A program made the translations under genes and the position numbers. This document shows positions 1 to 5,724 of a DNA stretch of 6,052 bases, piece by piece (position 1 is the first letter of the stretch; each line of letters begins with the position of its first letter). Below the pieces are notes generated by a model, which saw only the letters and a list, made by a program, of their open reading frames with translations, did not search any database and was not told the DNA's origin. Location: NCBI GenBank assembly GCA_015491705.1, contig WFVK01000007.1, forward strand, positions 1 to 6,052, written 5' to 3'. The DNA comes from Nitrospirota bacterium (lineage in GTDB: Bacteria > Nitrospirota > Thermodesulfovibrionia > UBA6902).

Positions 1-107
1 GGGCTGACTTCAATATAAACAGGTGCGATGACCCTCCCGGCCTGCCACTCGCTGAGCCTGTCGAGATGCCAGAGCAATTTATGGCCGTCGATCAGGTAGT
101 TCCCCAT
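1..107 (-). CDS. Partial gene, probable radical SAM protein N-terminus (cut by left edge)
   Basis: An open frame begins with ATG at 107-105 and stays open for 35 codons to the window edge. It starts MGNYLIDGHKLLWH and ends near APVYIEVSP. From memory, this kind of N-terminus (YLIDxHKL, then an ExxxW stretch, then P-V/I-Y-I/V-E-I/V-S-P) precedes the CxxxCxxC loop in radical SAM proteins found in surface-sugar clusters; the cysteines themselves would lie outside the window. The start sits inside the 3' end of the upstream radical SAM gene, giving a 16-bp overlap. GGTGA and AAGGA, just before the ATG, can act as a ribosome binding site. That arrangement supports translational coupling and membership in the same operon. 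The frame and start are visible in the sequence. The family assignment is inference from a short stretch and could be wrong. Confidence 0.6.
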   Translation of the reverse strand, partial: MGNYLIDGHKLLWHLDRLSEWQAGRVIAPVYIEVS

Positions 108-1108
108 TCCTTCACCGTATCTTCCTTACGCTTATCCTCTTTCCCCTGCAGCGGCATAAAGATATTGCCAGCCTGCCCTGCAACGTTAAGGTTGTTGTTT
201 TTCACCGGACTCCCTATATTTCTTATTTCAACGCTTGTATGCCCGAATACCTGAAACCTGTTTGTCTTGACCTTTACATCACAGGGATTGCAATCCCCGT
301 AAAAATCACACGGCCTGAATTCCTCGATCATGTCTTCATTGAAATCATCGTCAAGTATATGGGCAAAAGGATTTCTTCCCCTGTAAAGGTCGGCATGGCA
401 CTTGTAAACAAACCCTGCGGGATCCACGATTATCTCCGTAGTTCTGCATTCACAGTGCCTCATCATATCCCCGCACACGGAGCCTTCATACCTGAATGTC
501 CCGTAGAGCCTGCCTTCCCATTCCCCGAGAAATTCCTTTGTCCTGAAATCTATGCCGAGCTTTGTGCATCTTTCCTTTGTCTGAAGTATATGGTCTCTGA
601 TGGATGGATGTTCAATACCGTAGATACCCACCCTGAAGCCGGCATCCCGGAGTTTGAATGCCTTTGACATGAGTTCTTCAATATTATTCTGCCCCGGGTG
701 ATAACTGACCCTTATGGCCGCATACGGTGCTTCCCTTGTAAATCTCCATGGCGGAACTTTTTTTATGAATTCATCCACATCAAACATCATGTTTGTCAGC
801 AAATCCATCTTTATGTCTTCCCTTACCTCATTGACAAAGCGGTAAAAGCCGCTGTAAAGTGTTGCCTCGCCGCCCTGCAGCGAAAGGGGCAGGTCATCCC
901 TCAGAACCAGGCGGTTCGCCGCCTTTATCCATTCATCGACTTCCATATGTTTCCGGCCCGTTCTCTTATATCCCGGCCCCCCGTTGTGCAGGTTGATGCA
1001 GTACGGGCACCTCAGGTTGCAGGAGAGGGTAAGGAAGAATGCAACGTAATTATGGTGCTGCTTCGGTTTAATATACGGCAGTGTCTCCGGCATCGCCTTT
1101 ATCCTCAT
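92..1108 (-). CDS. Radical SAM protein with Twitch/SPASM-like C-terminal cysteines
   Basis: This is a 338-residue protein with the radical SAM signature CNLRCPYC (C30, C34, C37), which binds the [4Fe-4S] cluster that cleaves S-adenosylmethionine. A GGE motif at 79-81 follows. The C-terminal half has C212, C219, C221, C237, C267, C273 and C276. The stretch C221-X10-G-X4-C237 fits the first half of a SPASM/Twitch auxiliary-cluster domain, and C267-X5-C273-X2-C276 is a non-canonical second half. Residues 300-338 form a Lys/Asn-rich tail without recognisable domain character. The ATG overlaps the synthase stop codon (ATGA). A second in-frame ATG, codon 6 at 1093-1091, has a better spaced AGGA/AAGG ahead of it, so the protein may be five residues shorter. 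The substrate is unknown. Its position right after neuB suggests a role in modifying the nonulosonic acid, its precursor or the glycosylated product, which is inference. No B12-binding domain is visible. Confidence 0.88.
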   Translation of the reverse strand: MRIKAMPETLPYIKPKQHHNYVAFFLTLSCNLRCPYCINLHNGGPGYKRTGRKHMEVDEWIKAANRLVLRDDLPLSLQGGEATLYSGFYRFVNEVREDIKMDLLTNMMFDVDEFIKKVPPWRFTREAPYAAIRVSYHPGQNNIEELMSKAFKLRDAGFRVGIYGIEHPSIRDHILQTKERCTKLGIDFRTKEFLGEWEGRLYGTFRYEGSVCGDMMRHCECRTTEIIVDPAGFVYKCHADLYRGRNPFAHILDDDFNEDMIEEFRPCDFYGDCNPCDVKVKTNRFQVFGHTSVEIRNIGSPVKNNNLNVAGQAGNIFMPLQGKEDKRKEDTVKEWGTT

Positions 1109-2112
1109 TTCCTGACTGCAATAAGTTCATCTCTTTTAAAGTCCCTATCGGCTCTCTTCCCTATCACCATGTCCCACTCCATGGGGCTGATTCCCGTGCC
1201 GGGTCTCTTGGCGGTTATAACACCTTCGGAAAGAATCTCCCCCTTTTTTATATCTTTTGATGCAACTATGCTCTTGCGGGCCGCGGCCCTGTTTTTCTTT
1301 TCAGAAGGCGCAGGTCTTTTGATTCCGTCGCCGAGGGCCTTCTCAATATTTCTTACGGCCCTGACCATGGCCTTAAGCTCATGCGGTTCCAGTGATGCGC
1401 GGTGGTCGGGCCCGGGCATGTCTTTATCGAGGGTGAAATGTTTTTCTATGACGGATGCCCCGAGTGCAACCGCTGCAACGGCCACCTCTATGCCCGCGGT
1501 ATGGTCCGAGTAACCCACTTTCACCTTAAATGCCTCCCTGATGGCCTGCATGGCCGACAGGTTTACATCTTCAAAGGGGGTCGGATATTCTGTGTTGCAG
1601 TGTAAGACCGTGATATCATTCCTTGGAGTCCCTGCGCCTGTCAGGACATCAAGGGCGTCTTCTATTTCACCAAGATCGGCCATGCCGGTCGACATGATTA
1701 TCTTCTTCCCTGAGCTTCCCATCTTTCTCAGGTACGGCAGGTTGGTGATCTCACCGGATGGAATCTTGAATATTTCAAGTCCCAGCTCATTCAGCAAATC
1801 GATACTGTCAAGATCAAACGCGGCGGACAGGAATACAATCCCTCTTTCCCTGCTGTAACCGGCCAGTTCCCTGAAGGCGCCGGCACCCAGCTCCAGTCTC
1901 CTGAGCATTTCGTACTGCCGTTCATCAGCGGCGGTTGCGGCGGTTTGATATGCGGCCTTCGGCGCATAACTGCTTGCGAGGTCCTCGGCCTTAAACGTCT
2001 GGAACTTTACGGCATCCGCGCCTGAATCCGCTGCTGCATCAACCAGCCTCATGGCGGTCTGCATATCGCCATTGTGATTTACGCCTGCTTCAGCGATGAT
2101 AAAGGTCTTCAT
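1105..2112 (-). CDS. neuB: NeuB-family nonulosonic acid synthase (sialic/legionaminic acid type)
   Basis: This 335-residue cytoplasmic enzyme would condense phosphoenolpyruvate with an N-acylated hexosamine (ManNAc or its 2,4-diacetamido-6-deoxy relative) to form a nine-carbon ulosonic acid. The N-terminal TIM barrel has EAGVNHNGD (8-16), KFQTF (36-40), KIPSGE (116-121), STGM (141-144), HCNTEYPTP (171-179), GYSDHT (200-205), EKHFTLD (223-229) and GPDHRAS (234-240). H225 and H237 fit the two metal-binding histidines of the family. The C-terminal SAF (antifreeze-like) domain spans about 277-335 and includes KRPGTGISP with R303, the kind of arginine that contacts the N-acyl group of the partner substrate. 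The length is normal. The start overlaps the acyltransferase stop and the stop overlaps the radical SAM start, both as ATGA. The dehydratase and aminotransferase upstream favour a 6-deoxy diamino product (legionaminate-like) over plain Neu5Ac; specificity cannot be read from sequence alone. Confidence 0.94.
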   Translation of the reverse strand: MKTFIIAEAGVNHNGDMQTAMRLVDAAADSGADAVKFQTFKAEDLASSYAPKAAYQTAATAADERQYEMLRRLELGAGAFRELAGYSRERGIVFLSAAFDLDSIDLLNELGLEIFKIPSGEITNLPYLRKMGSSGKKIIMSTGMADLGEIEDALDVLTGAGTPRNDITVLHCNTEYPTPFEDVNLSAMQAIREAFKVKVGYSDHTAGIEVAVAAVALGASVIEKHFTLDKDMPGPDHRASLEPHELKAMVRAVRNIEKALGDGIKRPAPSEKKNRAAARKSIVASKDIKKGEILSEGVITAKRPGTGISPMEWDMVIGKRADRDFKRDELIAVRK

Positions 2113-2747
2113 CCTGCCGCCGACCCCCTCACGAGTGTTCCGTCGGCCACGTCCCTCAGTACCACCGATCCCGCGCCCACAACCGTGTCCCTTCCGACGG
2201 TTATCCCCTGTATGACGGTTGCAGAGGCGCCGATAAAGGAATTCTCACCTATAACGCTGCCTCCGATTACGACTGCCCCGGGACATACATGGACATTTCC
2301 GCCTATTGTGCAGTCATGCTCGATTATTGCGCCCGTATTTATAATGGTGTTTTCACCGATCGTGCTTCCCGCCTGTATAATCGCACCCGCCATTATCTGC
2401 ACGCCTTCGGAAATATACGTGCCAGCCCCTGATACAACCGCCCTCGGATGAATCAGGCAGGGCACCTGAAAATTCAGGCTTTTAGCCAGTGCATAAAGGT
2501 GTTTTCTTTTACCATTGTCCCTGATGCTTCCGACCGCAATGCATGCGTTATTTATCCCTCCCGCAGCCAGGGCCGGGAGCATGTCATCATCGCCCAGAAC
2601 AGGAATCCCCGAGACACCGGAGCCCGGCTCAAGCTGCGGGTCCAGAATTCCCGCGATCTCATATTCTCCATTCATCCGTATCAGTTCCGACAGGACCTTT
2701 GCATGCCCGCCGCCGCCCAGGAGAATGATTTTTTTCTTTGCCTTCAT
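2109..2747 (-). CDS. neuD: NeuD/PglD-type sugar O/N-acyltransferase
   Basis: This 212-residue protein has the two-part PglD/NeuD architecture. The N-terminal Rossmann-like part carries GGGGHAKV (11-18), and a left-handed parallel beta-helix of hexapeptide repeats runs from about 100 to 200 (for example AGAII, GSTIGENT, GAIIEHDCTIG). H144 in EHDCTIG matches the catalytic base position known in PglD. The enzyme would transfer an acetyl (or other acyl) group from acyl-CoA. In this operon it follows an aminotransferase and no separate LegH is present, so it may acylate the new C4 amine of the nucleotide sugar. O-acetylation of the finished acid, as in sialic NeuD proteins, is the alternative. The C-terminus reads VRGSAAG where relatives usually have a G-x-P-A-K/R ending. 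It starts 38 bp after the aminotransferase stop with only a weak AGGG upstream, and its stop overlaps neuB. Confidence 0.9.
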   Translation of the reverse strand: MKAKKKIILLGGGGHAKVLSELIRMNGEYEIAGILDPQLEPGSGVSGIPVLGDDDMLPALAAGGINNACIAVGSIRDNGKRKHLYALAKSLNFQVPCLIHPRAVVSGAGTYISEGVQIMAGAIIQAGSTIGENTIINTGAIIEHDCTIGGNVHVCPGAVVIGGSVIGENSFIGASATVIQGITVGRDTVVGAGSVVLRDVADGTLVRGSAAG

Positions 2748-2785
2748 AACAAAACCCTGTACTTCCCGCGCCCCGGCTGCTTATC

Positions 2786-3934
2786 TTACAGCGGCATTAA
2801 AATACCGGTAGAGCGGGGCGCGGCGCTCCGCCGGAAAAGTTTTATCTGCGATTCCCTTAAAACGCCGCAGACATATTCGATATCCTCCGGGCTGTTAAGG
2901 GTCGAACACGGCAGGCATATTCCCCTTTCATAGATGTAACGTGAATTGCCGCGGTCTATGAACCGGCAGCCCCTGTAGGGGGGCAACTCACTGACAGGCG
3001 GGAAAATCCTTCTCGTCGGTACACCGCTCTCTTTCAGCACTGCCTGCCACTGTCTTCTTGCCGCTGCATCGCCGGCAATTATGCACGTAAACCAGCATGA
3101 ACTCTCCGCCCCCCGGTATTCTTCCTGGAAACGGATGCCGGCGATATCGCCGAGGGCATCTCTATATGCCTTGTTGAATGCCTTCTTTCTGGCAAGGAAC
3201 TCTTCCAGTCTCTCAAACTGTGCAAGTCCGACAGCAGCCTGGAGGTTTGTCATCCTGTAATTAAATCCGATCTCCGGGTGGCATCCCTGCCCGTCCCTCG
3301 CCTGGTTAATGAGAAATTCAATGTGATTCAGGCGCTGTAAATCCTTCCCTGTCACCATTCCCCCGCCGCCTGTGGTTATCGTCTTGTTGCCGTTAAAACT
3401 GAAACACCCGAGGTCGCCCAGCGTGCCGGTGAAAGCACCTTTGTATCTGGCGCCCAGACTTTCCGCTGCATCCTCAATGACGCAAAGGCCGTATTTTTCC
3501 GCGATGCGGCTGATTTCATCCATGTCACACGGATTACCGTACAGGTGAACAGGTATGATCGCCCTTGTTTTATCAGTTACAGCCTCTTCAACTGCGCAGG
3601 GGTCCATGTTCCATGTCTGAATATCCACATCCACGAACACGGGGGTCGCCCCTGCGTATACAACCGGGTTTACAGTCGCTACAAATGTCAGTGCAGGAAC
3701 AATAACCTCGTCACCTTTTCCGATCCCAAGCTCGTGCAGGGCTACATGCAGGGCTGATGTACCGGAGCCGGTGGCCACGGCCTTTACGGTGCGCAAATAA
3801 CCGGCGCATTTCTCCTCCAGCCGACAAACACAGGGACCCGCAGAGGATACGTATCCGCTGTCTATGGCCATGTTGAGATAGATTTTCTCAAGTTCCCCGA
3901 CATTGGGGGCATCCAGATGGATTTTCTTATACAT
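2786..3934 (-). CDS. legC: LegC-type PLP-dependent sugar aminotransferase (DegT/DnrJ/EryC1/StrS family)
   Basis: This 382-residue fold-type I aminotransferase would convert a nucleotide-linked 4-keto-6-deoxy-GlcNAc to the 4-amino sugar, using PLP and glutamate. Visible family motifs are GSGTSALH (56-63, cofactor phosphate region), EDAAESLG (154-161, with the aspartate that pairs with the pyridine nitrogen), and FSFNGNKTITTGGGG, where K184 is the Schiff-base lysine. GFNYRMTNLQAA (223-234) is also typical. The start overlaps the dehydratase stop by 8 bp and has no clear Shine-Dalgarno sequence, so translation probably depends on coupling. The last roughly 15 residues (RRSAAPRSTGILMPL) look like an extension beyond the usual end of the fold. 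Pairing with the LegB-type dehydratase matches the conserved dehydratase-aminotransferase pair seen in nonulosonate cassettes, including those in Leptospira and Legionella. The exact nucleotide carrier (UDP or GDP) is not determined. Confidence 0.92.
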   Translation of the reverse strand: MYKKIHLDAPNVGELEKIYLNMAIDSGYVSSAGPCVCRLEEKCAGYLRTVKAVATGSGTSALHVALHELGIGKGDEVIVPALTFVATVNPVVYAGATPVFVDVDIQTWNMDPCAVEEAVTDKTRAIIPVHLYGNPCDMDEISRIAEKYGLCVIEDAAESLGARYKGAFTGTLGDLGCFSFNGNKTITTGGGGMVTGKDLQRLNHIEFLINQARDGQGCHPEIGFNYRMTNLQAAVGLAQFERLEEFLARKKAFNKAYRDALGDIAGIRFQEEYRGAESSCWFTCIIAGDAAARRQWQAVLKESGVPTRRIFPPVSELPPYRGCRFIDRGNSRYIYERGICLPCSTLNSPEDIEYVCGVLRESQIKLFRRSAAPRSTGILMPL

Positions 3935-4925
3935 TGTATATTTCAGGTTTATACCACCTGAGGTTTTCTTCCTTCCTGAACCATTGAACCGTTTCTCTCA
4001 ACCCGGATTCCATCGTATAAACGGGACTCCAGCCGGTCAGTTTCTTAATCTTTTCATTGCTTCCCTTCAGCCTTCCGACCTCGCTGTTTGCGGGTCTTAT
4101 CCTTTGCTCATCGCTTATAATCGAAGCATCCGGGTTTATCATATCAACCAGCATACGGGCCAGATTCTCCATGGAGATCTCAGTGCCGCTGCAAATGTTG
4201 ACCTCTTCCCCTACCGCGCGGTCGGATTTTGCAACAGCGATAAACCCCTCGCATATATCCCTGACATAGTTCATGTCCCTGACGGGGTGCAGGGAGCCCA
4301 GCCTGACCTCTTTCCGCCCTGTCAACAACTGTGTAACGATCGTCGGCAGGATCGCCCTGGCTGACTGTCTGGGCCCGTAGGTATTAAAGGGCCTCGCGGT
4401 GATCACGGGCAGGTTGAAGGACCTGTGGAAGGATTCGGCTATTTTGTCCGCCGCTATCTTTGTGGCCGCGTACGGAGACTGGCCCTGCAGCGGATGCATC
4501 TCATCGATCGGCACATATCTTGCCGTGCCGTAAACCTCGGATGTGGATGTCACGATCACCCTCTCGATATCGAAATCCCTGCAGGCCTGGAGGACATTCA
4601 GCGTGCCCTTGATATTTGTATCGATGTAAGAATCAGGTGAGTGATAGGAAAACGGGATGGCTATCAGCGCGGCAAGATGAAAGACCACATCCACATCCCT
4701 CACGGCGTTTCTGACTCCATGGGAGTCGCGGACGTCTCCGGAGAATATTTCAACATCCTGCAGCAGGCCGTTTGAATGCGTATCAAGCCAGCCCCACGAA
4801 TTAAATGAATTGTAGAAGACAAAGGCCTTGACCCCGCAGCCCTCTTCCACCAACCTCTCAACAAGGTGACTGCCGATAAAGCCGTCCGCGCCGGTAACAA
4901 GGACCTTCCTGTATCTGAGTTCCAT
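3927..4925 (-). CDS. legB: LegB-type NAD-dependent nucleotide-sugar 4,6-dehydratase
   Basis: This 332-residue extended SDR enzyme probably converts a UDP- or GDP-linked GlcNAc to the 4-keto-6-deoxy sugar, the first committed step of legionaminate-type synthesis. TGADGFIG (11-18) is the NAD-binding glycine motif. TSTSEVYG (126-133) and Y152-x3-K156 form the catalytic site. The T-S-E arrangement, with E130, is like 4,6-dehydratases such as GDP-mannose dehydratase and unlike simple 4-epimerases. YNSFNSWGWLD (38-48), HLAALIAIPFSYHSP and NTYGPRQSARA are signatures I associate with the LegB family of nonulosonate cassettes. The start is fixed by a TAA two codons upstream in frame; only a weak AAAAG precedes it. 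It is the first gene of the operon after a 237-bp gap, and its stop overlaps the aminotransferase start. Confidence 0.93.
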   Translation of the reverse strand: MELRYRKVLVTGADGFIGSHLVERLVEEGCGVKAFVFYNSFNSWGWLDTHSNGLLQDVEIFSGDVRDSHGVRNAVRDVDVVFHLAALIAIPFSYHSPDSYIDTNIKGTLNVLQACRDFDIERVIVTSTSEVYGTARYVPIDEMHPLQGQSPYAATKIAADKIAESFHRSFNLPVITARPFNTYGPRQSARAILPTIVTQLLTGRKEVRLGSLHPVRDMNYVRDICEGFIAVAKSDRAVGEEVNICSGTEISMENLARMLVDMINPDASIISDEQRIRPANSEVGRLKGSNEKIKKLTGWSPVYTMESGLRETVQWFRKEENLRWYKPEIYNV

Positions 4926-5162
4926 CTTTTAAAGCAACTTCATCTTTCCGGTCTGAGATTATCCGCCGTTTTTTTTCAGCGATTGAAAAGCAATTATCGT
5001 TCCTGTGGATTATGGAGATTGAAATTCCTGAAATATAAGGATATTTTCTGACTGACCCTGATCTGCCGCGAAGACGTATTGACGGATGGAAGCTTATTCG
5101 TCATGAAATTGACGGGGAAAAATATATGCCGGATTAAAGGCGAAGGGGTGCCGCGGTCCCGG
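4926..5162. other. Intergenic region between dut and the nonulosonate operon
   Basis: I find no convincing gene here. It is the likely site of the promoter for legB and the downstream genes, but no pair of -35/-10 boxes with correct spacing is clear. GATAAT occurs on the minus strand without a good partner. Visible elements are TGACG/CGTCA repeats at 5078-5115, an AT-rich inverted repeat AAATAT-AAGG-ATATTT at 5031-5046, an eight-T run at 4969-4976 (eight A on the coding side), and a four-codon open frame at 4943-4929 just before legB. No strong intrinsic terminator follows dut. Confidence 0.6.
5099..5114. promoter_or_regulatory. Possible operator: CGTCA-N6-TGACG inverted repeat
   Basis: A perfect 5-bp inverted repeat, CGTCA (5099-5103) and TGACG (5110-5114), is separated by six bases. 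A further TGACG lies at 5080-5084, within an 8-bp direct repeat ATTGACGG at 5078-5085 and 5108-5115. The copies are 30 bp apart, close to three helical turns. It lies in the only sizeable gap, upstream of the operon, where a regulator would bind. Short repeats of this length can arise by chance and no regulator gene is present in the window. Confidence 0.25.
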
Positions 5163-5621
5163 TCAGGCAGTTTCCTCCGACCTCTTCCTGTTTCCGGTTG
5201 AACCGAAACCTCCCTCGCCCCTTGCCGTTTCGGACAGTTCGCCGACCTCAACGTGAACAACGGGGATCACCTCTTTAATGACACCCTGCGCTATTCTTTC
5301 CCCCCTCGCTATCCTGTACTCTTTTCCGCTGTTGTTGAGGACGATAATTCCCACCTCCCCGCGATAACCTGCATCAATGGTGCCGGGGGCATTGGCTATC
5401 AGGATGGGTGTCCTGAGCGAAACCCCGCTCCTTGGCCTTATCTGCATCTCGTAGCCCCGCGGTATCTCCACTTTCAGCCCTGTGCCGACGACCCTTCTTT
5501 CATATGGGGCCAGCGTCACATCCTCAGTTGAAGTGAAATCAAAACCCGCATCCCCCTCATGTGCATATGAGGGGATAACGGCATCCTCCCGTATTTTCTT
5601 CCACTTAATGGTCACAGGCAT
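5163..5621 (-). CDS. dut: dUTPase (deoxyuridine 5'-triphosphate nucleotidohydrolase)
   Basis: This 152-residue protein hydrolyses dUTP to dUMP and pyrophosphate, which keeps uracil out of DNA and supplies dUMP for thymidylate synthesis. It is a homotrimeric cytoplasmic enzyme. All five family motifs are visible: DAGFD (24-28), RPRSG (62-66), GTIDAGYRGEVG (80-91, with catalytic D83 and the Y86 that stacks on uracil), GERIAQGVI (107-115) and RGEGGFGSTG (134-143). I chose the ATG at 5621-5619 because TGAGGA lies seven bases upstream; a GTG 39 bases earlier has no ribosome binding site and would add 13 atypical residues. The C-terminus ends shortly after the flexible motif V, as usual. It is transcribed in the same direction as the PilZ gene, 103 bp downstream of it, and may share its transcript. 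Confidence 0.97.
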   Translation of the reverse strand: MPVTIKWKKIREDAVIPSYAHEGDAGFDFTSTEDVTLAPYERRVVGTGLKVEIPRGYEMQIRPRSGVSLRTPILIANAPGTIDAGYRGEVGIIVLNNSGKEYRIARGERIAQGVIKEVIPVVHVEVGELSETARGEGGFGSTGNRKRSEETA

Positions 5622-5628
5622 AACTGCA

Positions 5629-5634
5629 TCCTCA
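5629..5634 (-). promoter_or_regulatory. Ribosome binding site of dut
   Basis: TGAGGA on the minus strand sits seven bases before the ATG at 5621. It is the best Shine-Dalgarno match near this gene and decides the start in favour of the 152-residue form over the longer GTG form at 5660. Confidence 0.7.
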
Positions 5635-5683
5635 CAATAACCGGAGAGGAATAATCCCACTCTGAAACTCGGGCAGGGTTTCC

Positions 5684-5699
5684 GGCGGGCTCCCCCGCC
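5684..5699 (-). other. GC-rich stem-loop between the PilZ gene and dut
   Basis: GGCGGG (5684-5689) and CCCGCC (5694-5699) form a perfect six-pair stem with a four-base loop. Read on the transcribed strand it lies about 25 bases after the PilZ stop codon. It is followed by GGAAACCC and not by a run of T, so it does not look like a standard intrinsic terminator. It may stabilise the 3' end of the upstream message or mark a processing point. Confidence 0.4.
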
Positions 5700-5724
5700 C
5701 TTTATGCAACTAAAGGTTTTACAA

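Noticed and set aside
239..1858. Several plus-strand open frames of 67 to 271 codons opposite the radical SAM and neuB genes
   Set aside because: They lie antisense to genes with clear catalytic motifs, have no family signatures, and are explained by codon bias of the real genes.
4961..4976. GC-rich bases followed by eight T on the plus strand, like a terminator tail
   Set aside because: No stem precedes the T run and no plus-strand gene ends there; on the minus strand it is just an A-tract upstream of legB.
5004..5012. DnaA-box-like TGTGGATTA
   Set aside because: It is a single imperfect copy with one mismatch, and there is no cluster of boxes or origin-linked gene.
5116..5145. Possible terminator after dut (GCC/GGC pair followed by a T-rich stretch)
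   Set aside because: The stem is only three pairs with an eight-base loop, too weak to call.
4994..5260. An 88-codon minus-strand open frame across the 3' end of dut and the gap
   Set aside because: It overlaps the certain dut gene in another frame, its sequence is low-complexity and Arg-rich with no recognisable motif, and its start lies deep within dut.
5622..5660. GTG start of dut 39 bases upstream, giving a 165-residue protein
   Set aside because: It has no Shine-Dalgarno sequence and adds residues not typical of dUTPase; the ATG at 5621 has TGAGGA at good spacing.
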